A DNA stretch of 64,000 bases from Plazaster borealis (taxonomy: Eukaryota > Echinodermata > Asteroidea > Forcipulatida > Labidiasteridae), in the NCBI GenBank assembly GCA_021014325.1, contig CM037460.1, forward strand, positions 20,490,044-20,554,043. The letters are read 5' to 3'. The position numbers were made by a program, and so were the translations under genes. Under the pieces are notes generated by a model. The model was not told the origin of the DNA, ran no database searches, and saw only the letters and a list, made by a program, of their open reading frames with translations. Numbering within the stretch: the stretch's first letter is position 1; the number at the start of each line of letters is the position of its first letter. Positions 44,801-52,042 of this stretch are shown one piece after another.

Positions 44801-46634
44801 ATCCTGTGCATGGAATCTCGATACCGATTGAGCCACAATAATAAACTGCTCACAAAAAGTTAGGAAACTTTTTTTAATCAAGTATATTTTTATTATTTAT
44901 TACTCTCTTTGTATATGGTATATATCAATGCAAAGCTGAAGTGTTCCTCTTTAAAATGATACCACATTTGCAATGATTACATGTTGCTGAATTTGGCTAC
45001 ATGAATGACAATGAGGCAAAGTCACAAATCAAATGTGCCAAAATTACCGCATGTTTGAATTAAAGTGTCAATTTGTTTTTTCACACAGTAACACAAAATT
45101 GCTAATTTTGGCACATTTGATTTGTGACTTTGTCTCATTCTCATTAATGTGGCCAAGTCCAGCAACATGTCATCATTGCACATTTGGTTTCATTTTAAAA
45201 AAGAACACTTCAGCTGTCATTGATATGCAACATAATACAAGAGGGTAATAAATAATAAAAATATACATGATTAAAAAAAGTTCCCTAACCTTTTGTGAGC
45301 AGTTTACATCCATCTTTACAGTTCTTATTGCCTTTATTTGAGTACCCATCTTAATCCAAATTATCAACTCTATAGTGCTTAAAGGAATCTATTATCTGAC
45401 TCTAACTAAAGTCTCATTTTGACTATTAATGTTTTTTATATAAATTGACTCTCTTCTAGTGATTGCAGCCTCTTGTAAGGCTTCTTAAAGGTACAACCAT
45501 CGTGATCCCAATCATCGAATGGATTGCTTCAATTTATCTTCTCATTGACTCTGAGTCTCATTGACTCTAACTGAGTCGTATTGACTCTAACTGAGGCTCA
45601 TTGACTCTTAATGTTTTAAATTGACCCCCTTCTAGTGATTGCAGCCTCTTGTAAGGCTTCTTAAAGGTACATCCACCATGATCCCAATCATCGGATGGAT
45701 TGCTTAAGTTTATCTTCTCATTGACTCTTAGTCGCACTGACTCTAACTGAGTCTCGTTGACTCTTGATGTTTTAAATTGAATCTCTTCTAGTTATTGCAG
45801 CCTCTTGTAAGGCTTCTTAAAGGTACATCCACCACGATCCCAATCATCGAATAGATTGCTTCAGTTTATCTTGTCATTGACATTGACCTGAGTCTCCCTG
45901 ACTTTAAATGTTTCAGATTGACCGGATTCTTTTCTAGCCGTTCCAAACATTCTTATTGCCTGTTAAGGGTAACTACCGTAATCTCAATCATCAAATTGAT
46001 TGTACCAGTCCATCTTCTCGTGACTCTGAGTTGCATTGACTCTGTTTGTGTCATAATTGACTCTTTTGAAGTCACGTTAAACCTCCAGTATCAACCCCTT
46101 TTCCAGGTACCCATCGTCATCCCAGTAATTGTCCTGATCGCTTCGGTCTATCTTGTCATCGCCCCCATCATTGATGAACCAGCTCTGGAGTACCTCTTCG
46201 CGTTCCTCTTCATCTTGGCTGGACTCGTTTTCTACGTGCCGTTCGTTCATTACAAATTGGAACTGCCTTTTATGAGTAAGTATATTGTTCTTTTAAATAG
46301 TGTTTTCGAATATTGCCACACTTATTTTCCACTATTAATGCAAAATTTTCTGAGAAACACACCTAGGCCTAATCTTTGAAATTCAAAGAATTTACAAAAA
46401 AATACAACTATTTGATGCATTTTAGTGCATTGGTGCAGAATATAATCAAGAGGTGAAATGAGGACAGTGCCATAGTTTACGAGGCGAAGCCAAAGGTTTC
46501 ACCAGTTGTTATAATTTTGTTTCATTTAATGTCCGATCTTTCTGTTCACAGAACACATCACAGTATTCTGTCAACTGCTAATGGAGGTTGCGCCATCAGG
46601 TAATTTTAAGATTGAAGAAGTTGAAGCTGCCTAA
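26720..46634 (+). CDS. SLC7A9-like: b(0,+)-type amino acid transporter (SLC7A9-like), complete gene, copy 1
   Basis: Exchanger of cystine, basic and neutral amino acids across the plasma membrane. In vertebrates it is the light subunit linked by a disulfide to rBAT (SLC3A1). I find 12 exons: 26720-26854, 35419-35566, 36728-36982, 37559-37684, 38849-38954, 39275-39319, 40238-40361, 41044-41147, 42409-42505, 42763-42912, 46107-46275, 46552-46634. All introns are GT-AG, every phase joins, and the sum is 1542 bp (513 codons plus stop; human SLC7A9 has 487). Family marks include [12 protein letters not shown] in TM1, ALCYAELGT, Cys164 in the GGDCDPP loop (the heavy-chain disulfide Cys), [13 protein letters not shown] and a C-terminal LLMEVAP. 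The 8.5-kb first intron and the others are packed with MITEs. A partial tandem copy lies at 51920-56387. Confidence 0.93.
26999..27379. mobile_element. TTAA MITE, family A
   Basis: Full length, in intron 1 of transporter copy 1. It belongs to the subtype whose palindrome reads AAAGACTTCTTGCAAGAAGCCTTTT. Confidence 0.9.
27380..27960. other. Intron 1 of transporter copy 1, no repeat recognised
   Basis: No RNA gene or exon that I can support. Confidence 0.35.
27964..28030 (-). repeat. tRNA-like sequence / SINE head
   Basis: On the minus strand: TTCTCAGTTGGTAGAGCGCC (A box) then GGGTTCAAATCCC (B box) at tRNA spacing, with GTT or TTA in the anticodon position. The acceptor stem does not pair, so I treat it as tRNA-derived and not functional. 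Confidence 0.5.
28464..28541 (+). repeat. tRNA-like sequence / SINE head
   Basis: GACCTTCTCAGTTGGTAGAG then GGTTCACATCC. Related to the inverted copy at 27964-28030. Acceptor pairing is weak. Confidence 0.5.
28613..28949. mobile_element. TTAA MITE, family C
   Basis: TTAAAGGTATTGTACACTTTTGG at the left. The right end is cut to CCAATAGTTTAA. The other copy is 43310-43662. Confidence 0.75.
28950..29811. other. Intron 1 of transporter copy 1, no repeat recognised
   Basis: Open frames near 29540-29800 on both strands lack splice signals or a family I know. Confidence 0.35.
29812..30655. mobile_element. AGACTGTGC-end element carrying a nested family A MITE
   Basis: The left end AGACTGCAAGCTTCGCGCAT is worn; the right end AAGTTCGCACAGTCT is inverted to it. 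The interior matches 15180-15720 in pieces (GAAACCCT, CGTAAAACTC). The MITE at 30159-30532 inserted later. Confidence 0.65.
30159..30532. mobile_element. TTAA MITE, family A (nested)
   Basis: Full length with both TTAA sites; same subtype as 26999-27379. Confidence 0.9.
31185..31465. repeat. Inverted-repeat element with TTTTCGAAACC-like ends
   Basis: Left TTTTTGAAACCACTGC pairs with right GCGTGGTTTCGAAAACGGCC. An inner pair, CCCTACGAACTT / AAGTTCGTAGG, is at 31246 and 31360. Related ends occur at 39504-39640. Confidence 0.5.
31603..31940. mobile_element. TTAA MITE, family A, both ends lost
   Basis: Begins inside the left end (TTTGGTAATTACTC) and stops after TTACCAAACGTG; the palindromic arm AAGAAG is partly deleted. 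Confidence 0.8.
31941..32265. repeat. Hairpin repeat with CGTGTTAGTT arms
   Basis: CTTCGTGAACTAACACGGTCC at 32072 pairs with GGACCGTGTTAGTTTACGAAG at about 32132. The right flank (TTCTACTTTTAAAA...TCTTTCCAACC) also occurs at 12945-12985. Confidence 0.55.
32370..32665. repeat. Fragment related to the hAT-like element at 16859
   Basis: Shares CCCCCCATTTGAAA.CTGGACTTTTG, AATTACATTTTATA and CCAGAAGTGC.CCCC, but TIRs are missing. Confidence 0.55.
33040..33176. repeat. Tandem duplication, ~71-bp unit, two copies
   Basis: The unit from CGCACGTGATCCAATAACAG to AAAGTCAAAAGTCAGGAA is present twice with one base change. Confidence 0.9.
33440..33890. repeat. Degenerate AATGTAGCCC repeat
   Basis: Repeated pieces CCTAAATGTAGCCC and CCCAAACTTGTACCTAAA at 33490 and 33790-33880. 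The same unit makes the array at 55570-55763. Confidence 0.6.
33891..34349. other. Intron 1 of transporter copy 1, unassigned
   Basis: AT-rich, no repeat end recognised. Confidence 0.35.
34358..34572. mobile_element. Non-autonomous hAT-like element, 215 bp
   Basis: Left CAACGGTGTAGCCAG, right inverted GACTACGCCGCTG. 8-bp duplication ACCGGAAG (34350-34357) / ATCGGAAG (34573-34580), one change. G-rich interior. Confidence 0.75.
34962..35312 (-). repeat. tRNA-derived SINE, minus-strand copy
   Basis: On the minus strand: A box GTGGCCGAGCAGTCTAG, B box GGGTTCAATCCC, then the body with TGCCCTTGAGCAAGGCA. Same family as 2540-2876. It lies about 100 bp before transporter exon 2. Confidence 0.8.
35419..35566 (+). 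CDS. Transporter copy 1, exon 2 (TM1-TM2)
   Basis: 148 bp, phase 0 in, one base over. Encodes [12 protein letters not shown] then [11 protein letters not shown], the unwound substrate-binding part of TM1. Confidence 0.95.
35587..35610 (+). repeat. Telomere-like TTAGGG run, about three units
   Basis: TTAGGGTTAGGGTTAGGGTTAA 20 bp after the exon 2 donor. Too short for a telomere; probably chance or a fill-in. Confidence 0.8.
35832..36073. mobile_element. GGGCCC-palindromic MITE, hairpin
   Basis: Nearly identical to 9818-10063 (same subfamily), with long matching arms. Confidence 0.85.
36074..36727. other. Intron 2 of transporter copy 1, unassigned
   Basis: The first ~80 bp (GGGAAATTAACAT...GAGGGCGCTATCA) also occur at 31270-31325. 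Otherwise nothing seen. Confidence 0.4.
36728..36982 (+). CDS. Transporter copy 1, exon 3 (TM3 and disulfide loop)
   Basis: 255 bp, enters and leaves one base into a codon. Contains [18 protein letters not shown] and the Cys of GGDCDPP. Confidence 0.95.
37559..37684 (+). CDS. Transporter copy 1, exon 4
   Basis: 126 bp after AACACAG, donor GTAGGT. Encodes [20 protein letters not shown] and a hydrophobic helix. Confidence 0.93.
38302..38445. mobile_element. Hairpin MITE with GATTTCACAAA ends
   Basis: CTGGGTGGATTTCACAAAAC at the left and the inverted TTTGTGAAATCGGCCCCAG at the right. Inner arms repeat GACTAGTCTTAT. Intron 4. Confidence 0.75.
38849..38954 (+). CDS. Transporter copy 1, exon 5
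   Basis: 106 bp, acceptor TTTTTACAG. Ends in GLWAYDG with W split into exon 6. Confidence 0.95.
39275..39319 (+). CDS. Transporter copy 1, exon 6 (45-bp micro-exon)
   Basis: Encodes [14 protein letters not shown] between CTTGTAG and GTGAAT; both junctions are required by the phases of exons 5 and 7. Confidence 0.93.
39504..39640. mobile_element. MITE with AAGGCTCTTTTCGAAACC ends
   Basis: The inverted right end reads GGTTTCGAAAAGGGCCTT. About 137 bp, in intron 6. Confidence 0.7.
40238..40361 (+). CDS. Transporter copy 1, exon 7
   Basis: 124 bp after TTTTTTGCAG. Encodes [19 protein letters not shown] and [12 protein letters not shown]. Confidence 0.95.
40381..40578. mobile_element. TTAA MITE, family B, internally deleted
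   Basis: TTAAAGGGTCTGTGTACGTTT at the left, CAAACGTATAAAATCCCTTAA at the right, 198 bp. It starts 20 bp after the exon 7 donor. Confidence 0.85.
41044..41147 (+). CDS. Transporter copy 1, exon 8
   Basis: 104 bp. Encodes [20 protein letters not shown] and [11 protein letters not shown]. Confidence 0.95.
42099..42348. mobile_element. Long hairpin element, ~250 bp
   Basis: The left arm (about 42099-42185) and right arm (about 42262-42348) are inverted copies, including GTAAACTTGCGGGTACAACC, GTGTAAAATCTCTTTA-like and GTGTTGGCTC. The ~75-bp loop contains TCTCGACGTTTCGAAC and TTCTTCAGGAG. Intron 8. Confidence 0.8.
42409..42505 (+). CDS. Transporter copy 1, exon 9
   Basis: 97 bp. Encodes [20 protein letters not shown] and ends PALIFQ at the GTAAAA donor. 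Confidence 0.95.
42763..42912 (+). CDS. Transporter copy 1, exon 10
   Basis: 150 bp, phase 0 at both ends. Encodes [20 protein letters not shown]. The donor is GTATTA, weaker than the others. Confidence 0.95.
42941..43313. mobile_element. TTAA MITE, family A (first of three abutting)
   Basis: Full length; shares its right TTAA with the family C element. Confidence 0.9.
43310..43662. mobile_element. TTAA MITE, family C (second of three abutting)
   Basis: TTAAAGGTATTGTACGCTTT at the left, ACCAATAGTGTACAGTGCCTTTAA at the right. Confidence 0.85.
43659..43984. mobile_element. TTAA MITE, family E (third of three abutting)
   Basis: TTAAAGGGTGTGTACAACATT at the left, CAATGTTGTACATTTGCTTTAA at the right. 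A 50-bp fragment of this family is at 54686-54736. Confidence 0.8.
44105..44715 (+). repeat. Duplicated LINE-tail-like segment
   Basis: TGTCTGTCCGTCAGGCATCT followed by AAGCCTCGGCTTCTAGATGA occurs at about 44175-44240 and again at about 44565-44625. The second ends in GAATCGAATTGAATTGAC, a CR1-like tail. Confidence 0.55.
44844..45304. mobile_element. Palindromic mariner/Tc1-like MITE, ~460 bp
   Basis: AACTGCTCACAAAAAGTTAGG at the left, inverted CCTAACCTTTTGTGAGCAGTT at the right, TA on both flanks. The arms stay similar far inwards (GCACATTTGATTTGTGACTT). No transposase frame. Confidence 0.75.
45400..46030 (+). pseudogene. Row of decayed partial copies of transporter exon 11
   Basis: Four segments resemble the acceptor plus 5' half of exon 11: about 45491-45548, 45667-45724, 45823-45880 and 45969-46020. 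Each starts GGTA(C) and continues with a form of ATCCCAATCATCG..TGGATTGCTT..TTTATCTTCTCATTGA. By eye about two thirds of bases match exon 11. Copy one still reads [16 protein letters not shown] after a 2-base gap. Each copy brings GACTCT-rich intron upstream, so the repeated unit is intron end plus exon start, 140-180 bp long. Confidence 0.75.
46107..46275 (+). CDS. Transporter copy 1, exon 11
   Basis: 169 bp after CCCTTTTCCAG. Encodes [20 protein letters not shown] and the last membrane helices; donor GTAAGT. Confidence 0.95.
46552..46634 (+). CDS. Transporter copy 1, exon 12 (C-terminus)
   Basis: 83 bp after TGTTCACAG. Encodes [11 protein letters not shown] and ends IEEVEAA-TAA. Confidence 0.92.
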
Positions 46635-46771
46635 TCGACATAAGCTGGTGCTTTCTAACAAGTTGACAAGCTTGTCTTCCGATCTACGACGTCCCGGAAG
46701 GAACATAGTTATGAAAACCAACCCGTTTAAAAAATCCACTACAAATCAAGTCCAATTTCGTAAAGCTGTTT

Positions 46772-47167
46772 TTAAAGGGTCTGTATACGTTTGGTGATGA
46801 CTCTGAAAAGTAATGGCAATAAAAACTAACTTGGTAAGAAGTACAGCAGCTTTAGATAGTATAATGCATTTTGAGAAACTTTTCACTTTGAAGTATACTG
46901 CGGTTCTGGAAAAAGATATTATTTTTTTATCTCCAAAAATTTGAATCTGAGAAGCGTTTCTGCCGTAACGTTTCTCAGATTGTGTATTCCAATTGCAGAT
47001 TATTCTTCCTGCGTGGACATAACTGCTCCAGATTTCGGCAATTATCTCAAAAACGCTACCACCTTTTGAAATGAAATTTTCACATGCTAGTTTTATGGTT
47101 TATATCTACAACTATAGCATTGAAACAAACAGTGGGTTCCAATTACCAAACGTATACAACCCTTTAA
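46772..47167. mobile_element. TTAA MITE, family B
   Basis: Full length, about 140 bp after the transporter stop, so it is probably within or beside the 3' UTR. Confidence 0.88.
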
Positions 47168-47312
47168 GCGAAAAATGATGCAAAGCAAAATTAGTGGGGA
47201 ACCAGTCACAAAAATTATACATTGAATGGTATTTTGGCTGGTAACCTTTCTTGGCTGAGCAATATTTCTCTGTGCTAAGCAATATTCCTAATCAGCTTCA
47301 TGACAGGCCTGG
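47168..47312. repeat. GGGCCC-type fragment
   Basis: Family interior (GGGGAACCAGTCAC, GGCTGGTAACCTTTCTT, GCTAAGCAATATT) without clean outer ends. Confidence 0.5.
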
Positions 47313-48470
47313 TGTTTTGTGGGTTGTGTAACAACTATTAATCGTTTTTTAATTTTTTAAATTTTTTTTTAAGAAAAAGAGGCTTTGATGACAGTTGTCT
47401 ACCATTTGTTTTAATATTAAATATAATCATGGACACTTTATTTTCACTTAGATACACGTTTGTTATTGCTATCTTTCATGTCGAGAGTTTACTACTTTTT
47501 TGTTTTTTTATGCCAATCGCAGGCACTTCTCGTTAATGGTTAAGGTATTGCCATTGAAGCCAACTGAAACATCAACTCGTACTCTTTTGTTTGTATTGTA
47601 TTATGTTTATTTTTTGATCTATTAAATGTTTGAAATGAATGCGTGACGTCAATGATTCCAACAAGAGTTGTGAAACCCCCACATCAAAAATGTGCACTAC
47701 TCAGAAATGGATAAACGGCACTAGCAGTGAAGCCAATAATGGAACCATAATGTCTTAAAATACTTACACAGGTGCTATAATTAGGTAATATTTTGAAACT
47801 CTTGTTTTCATCAGTTTGTTGATGATTAAATAAACACAATTTTGAGTTTTGGCGGAACGAAAGTGCCTGAGTTTGGCATGATGGAGCGTCACATTCGTGT
47901 CAATTGTTGATGTTGATGATGATGTTTCTTTAGTGGTGCGTAAATATTTGCTGCGTGAAAGACTTTCCTGACTGTTTGACAATTATTATATTGCTTACTG
48001 TTTTACTGTGTAGTGAATTGAAGTTAGAATTGGTGGAGTGCGGTGATGGATGGTGAAAGGCGGAGAGGGGGGCAGCAGTGGAGGGAGAAATACTGTAAAT
48101 TCCAGGGGCCCACATAGGGCCGGTTTGGGTCGGGTTGGGATAGGGACAGAACGCTGTACTGACGGATCCGTAAACTTTGTGTCCATACATTCAGGCATGC
48201 GACTGATCCGCTGATATCCTCGTTTTGGGTTTCTAAACTGTGCCATTGAAACTTGAAAAACACATCACATAGTCTTGCTATGACTGGAATTTTCCCCTTA
48301 TTTTGATAAACTGTAGATGCGTCCCTGCCTTAGAACATGAATTTTATTTTACTGCTTTCTGTTGCCCTTAAATTGTTCTTGATAACTGAGGTTGGCTGTG
48401 GTTGTGGGTGAGTAGGTGGGTTCCTCCGGATCCGCCATGAAAATATTTTATTACCTGTCACTAGGAGCAA
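47313..48470. other. Intergenic, no gene seen
   Basis: Three minus-strand frames overlap near 47930-48260, but none has codon bias or a known domain. Confidence 0.35.
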
Positions 48471-48474
48471 GTTC

Positions 48475-48810
48475 GAGTGCGCACCATGGTTAACTAAAGG
48501 TCGACTAATTTGACTCGAACCCAGGCTGGTCGACCATTGGTTGACTACTGTGGTTGACCATTTGGAACCAGCCTCAGGACCATGGTTTCTTCCCTGGTCC
48601 CAGTAGCCTTTATTCATGCGCTTGTAAAGCGCAGAAGGGAACCAGTGACACTATTGCAAAATGGCGGAAGGCAATGGAAGTGTTGAATACCTTACCGATG
48701 GTTGACTAGACTTCCAAACGAGTCGTTCGAGTGAGTACGTCACTGCGCATGTACGTTGCTAGTCGGTGGTCAACCACGGGTCGACTTAATGTGTGCATTT
48801 GAACTTGCTC
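48475..48810. mobile_element. MITE with GAGCAAGTTC ends, ~336 bp
   Basis: GAGCAAGTTCGAGTGCGCAC at the left and the inverted GTGTGCATTTGAACTTGCTC at the right. The interior repeats GGTCGAC / GTCGACC and GGTTGAC. No clear target duplication. Confidence 0.7.
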
Positions 48811-49580
48811 ATAGGGTTGAACTGGATCAAAACATTGCGGGATTTTAAATACATATATATTAGGAATGTAGATTATAAATATTGTTATACCATGCACACA
48901 TTATCTTGTACTTTTATTGGTTGAACACGTGTCATCCTTTATTTTCTGCCGCGACGCCCCAAAATTTATTTGGAGTCCAATATGGATAATTATTGGATGA
49001 TTTCACCACGCGATTATTTTCTGCGACGATGCACTCAAATGCATCAAATATTTTTGTAAAATATAACCCTTCCAAGATTCAACATTCAAGCTTTTTCGAA
49101 ATGAAAATGCAATTTTGAGTCATTTTCGAGAATGAGGATTAAAAATTGGTATTTTTTTGTAAATGAAAATTAATATCTGATAAAATGTCATTATCTCAAT
49201 GGTAATTGAAGTTTGCAGTGTTAATTTCAGTAGTAAGATATATTTTAAAATAGTAATAAAATTTATAAACTTTTTAAACAATATACTTGGGTTATTTCCG
49301 GAACATTACCGATAATGATGAGGTATTGTGTTGATGAATATTTTTTTCGTAAAGATACTTTTGTGGAGGTTTTATATTTTTGAAAGAGAATTGTTAATGA
49401 TATCCAAGTGTATTTAAAAACATTATTTCATTATAAATATTGAAAGTATAAAATGTAAAATATTAAATCTCGCCAAAATTACCGGTATCGATTAAATATC
49501 AGTAAAACATAATATCGTTGTAACGTTTATAGTAGTCAGCCTGGTGATTAATTGGTCTGGTGCCTTATAGTTATATCATG
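48811..49580. other. AT-rich intergenic DNA, nothing recognised
   Basis: No gene, RNA or repeat boundary visible. Confidence 0.4.
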
Positions 49581-49584
49581 CCTG

Positions 49585-49915
49585 ATGTAGGTATAGCCTG
49601 CCCGATATGGGGCAGAGGGTCCCCCCCAATGTTCCCATACTATAACACAGTATTTTCCTCTTGTATGGAACTCCCCCCCCTAAAATCCTCATAAGAATTC
49701 CTGAGATTCCAAGCACAATGAAGACACAATAGGGGGGTACACCATGCCCCATATCGAGCACCAAATGTATGTAGGGGCAGAGGGTACCCCAATGTTTCCT
49801 TACGTTAACACACTGTTTTTCTGTTAAAATTATCTAAAGAATTCTCGAGATTCCAAGCACACAGTGAGAACATAATAGATGGGGACCACCATGTCCAGTA
49901 TCGAGCACCAATTGA
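49585..49915. repeat. Two adjacent GATATGGGGCA-family repeats
   Basis: CCTGCCCGATATGGGGCAGA ... GCCCCATATCGAGCACCAAAT at 49598-49766, then a more worn copy to about 49912. Same family as 24525 and 51429. Confidence 0.65.
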
Positions 49916-50158
49916 TTATGGTGAGCATCAGTAGTTTTCAATCAAGTGGGGGTTGGAATGCAATAAAGATAGGGCCTGGTGGGTGTCGTTGAAAACCCTT
50001 TTTAAACACAGAGCCTACGCCCAATATTCTAAGGGGTGTGGTGACAATGCTGTACTTCTGGCTATGACAGGTTTTTTTATCGAAAACTCAGCTCCATCTT
50101 TGTTCCATCAGCCATGCCCATGGTACAGGGTATCTTCCACCCCTAGTGTTCCCATACC

Positions 50159-50532
50159 TTAAAGGCACTGTACACGTTTGGTAATTACTCAAAATATATA
50201 TTAGCATAAAAACTGACCTGGTAACGAGCAACAGAGAGCTGTTGATAGTATAAAACATTGTGAGAAACGACTCCCTCTGAAGTAACGTAGTTTTTGAGAA
50301 AGAGGTAATTTCTCACTAAAATAATAAAAACTTCTTGCAAGAAGTTTTTATTCCTATCTGAAAGCACACAAAATTGTACAACAAGGGTGTTTTTTCTTTC
50401 ATCATTTTCTTGCAACTTCGATGACCAATTGAGCCCAAATTTTCACAGACTTGTTATTTTATGCATATGTTGGGATACACCAAGTAAGAACACTGGTCTT
50501 TGACAATTTCCAAACGTGTACGATGCCTTTAA
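50159..50532. mobile_element. TTAA MITE, family A
   Basis: Full length. It is nested in a GATATGGGGCA-family repeat whose other part (CTCCCGTACAGAAG...CATATCGAGCATC) follows at 50540-50655. Confidence 0.9.
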
Positions 50533-50680
50533 CACACAATTTTCCTCCCGTACAGAAGCCCCCTCCCCCTGGGGGGGGGGGGAGATTCCAAGCACACAAT
50601 AAAGACACAAAAGGGGGGGGGGGAGCACACCATGTCCCATATCGAGCATCAAATCCCATCAGCAGTCCATCCCTCAATAG

Positions 50681-50856
50681 CAGGGGCGTAACCAGACATT
50701 TACTCAATTTATTGGGAGGGGCTGGGGCAAGGACATAATTTGGGGGTCTTCTTAATGTATCGAACCACTCGTTTGTGCATTTTTGTTTTGGGAGGGCTAA
50801 GGCTTCTTAGCAGGGGGAGGGTGGTCCCACCCTGCCCCCCTCTCGTTACACCTCTG
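50681..50856. mobile_element. Non-autonomous hAT-like element, 176 bp
   Basis: CAGGGGCGTAACCAG at the left, inverted CTCGTTACACCTCTG at the right. Flanks CTCAATAG and CTCATAGA look like an 8-bp duplication with a 1-base loss. Confidence 0.65.
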
Positions 50857-50923
50857 CTCATAGACTTCGTGTACATGACGAGGTGCTAGAGGTTAAAAGA
50901 CGGCAGCTCATTGGCTGATCCTG

Positions 50924-51155
50924 TGCGCCGCATACATAGCTGTGTGCGTTTTGCTTGGTTTCATTATCGTTTTACCCTAATGACGTCAATTTATAAGGTC
51001 CATAAAATGAACTTAGTTGGGTGTAAATTTAATGGATGTGTGTGCGCCGCGCGTACATAGCTGTGTGCGTTTTGCTTGGTTTCATTATCGTTTTACCTTA
51101 ATGACGTCAATTCATAAGGTCCATAGAATGAACTTAGTTGGGTGTAAATTTAATG
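50924..51155. repeat. Tandem duplication, ~115-bp unit, two copies
   Basis: The unit from TGTGCGCCGC.TACATAGC to GGTGTAAATTTAATG is repeated with a few changes. Each contains TGACGTCAATT (CRE-like). Confidence 0.85.
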
Positions 51156-51163
51156 CGTGTGTG

Positions 51164-51357
51164 ACCGTCTGATACGGTGAACTGCTCTTTATTCCGACAC
51201 CCCTATATTCCGACACCCCTATGTTCCGAAAACCCCCTCATGATTTACATAGGGTTAGGGTTAAGGTTGGGAATAGGAAATGTACACCAGGGTTGTCGGA
51301 ACATAGGGGTGTCGGAACATAGGGGTGTCGGAACATAGGAGTGTAACCGTCTGATAC
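51164..51357. mobile_element. Foldback element with 12-bp flanking duplication
   Basis: ACCGTCTGATAC is at 51164-51175 and 51346-51357. Between them TTCCGACACCCCTA is repeated at the left and its inverted copies (TAGGGGTGTCGGAA) are repeated at the right, around a GGGTTAGGGTT loop. Confidence 0.75.
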
Positions 51358-51428
51358 TATAGGCTGTGTTGTGTCACGAGAACCATTTTCTGCATACTTT
51401 AACCTTCATTGCCATCAAAATGAAAATT

Positions 51429-51582
51429 GGTGCTCGATATGGGGCATGGTGTGCTTGCAATTTCAGGAATTATGTTTAGGATTTTAGGGAGGGGGTACTT
51501 CTATACAAGAGGAAAAGAGTGTGATAAAGTATGGGAACATTTGGTGGGGGATACCCTCTGCCACATTTCGGGCATGGTATGC
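51429..51582. repeat. GATATGGGGCA-family repeat
   Basis: TGGTGCTCGATATGGGGCAT ... CCCTCTGCCACATTTCGGGCA; uninterrupted version of 24525-25036. Confidence 0.7.
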
Positions 51583-51919
51583 ATTCATATTTTTTCCAAA
51601 TAGAGCCTAATACACGAATTTTTTCACGTTCACGGAACTCTTTGTGAAAAGTTCATACCAGGTGAGATCAATCTTCCAATGTATTTGTTTACTCGCCGTA
51701 TCTGCCGTATCTGGCTTTTTGGCTACCGTTTCAAAAAAAGAAAAGAAAAAAAAATTGAATTTCATAGTTGTATGACTGGTGTACAATTCACATAACTCAT
51801 TGTTTGCTCCTATCCACTGAGTATTGTGTGTCGGGGGTGTCAGGGTGCATTGAAAGTGTGGGACTATTATCCGACCCTGTCACACGTCTTCTTTGGGGGA
51901 GACGATTGACTCCGAGAAT

Positions 51920-52042
51920 ATGTCTACCGTACGAGATAAAGACGGCTCGGGCAAGTTTTATGGAGTGACGGGGACGGAAGCCGGACGAGACGGGATCAGT
52001 GACTCGCACGATGGTTCGAAGGGATTGAAGCTCAAGAGACAG
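51920..52042 (+). CDS. Transporter copy 2, exon 1
   Basis: Donor GTAGGG. The upstream 150 bp match the flank of copy 1 exon 1. Confidence 0.8.

Noticed and set aside
45400..46030. Functional mutually exclusive exons for transporter exon 11
   Set aside because: Acceptor AG is missing or shifted in most copies, frames contain stops and no donor follows at the expected place. Kept as decayed copies.
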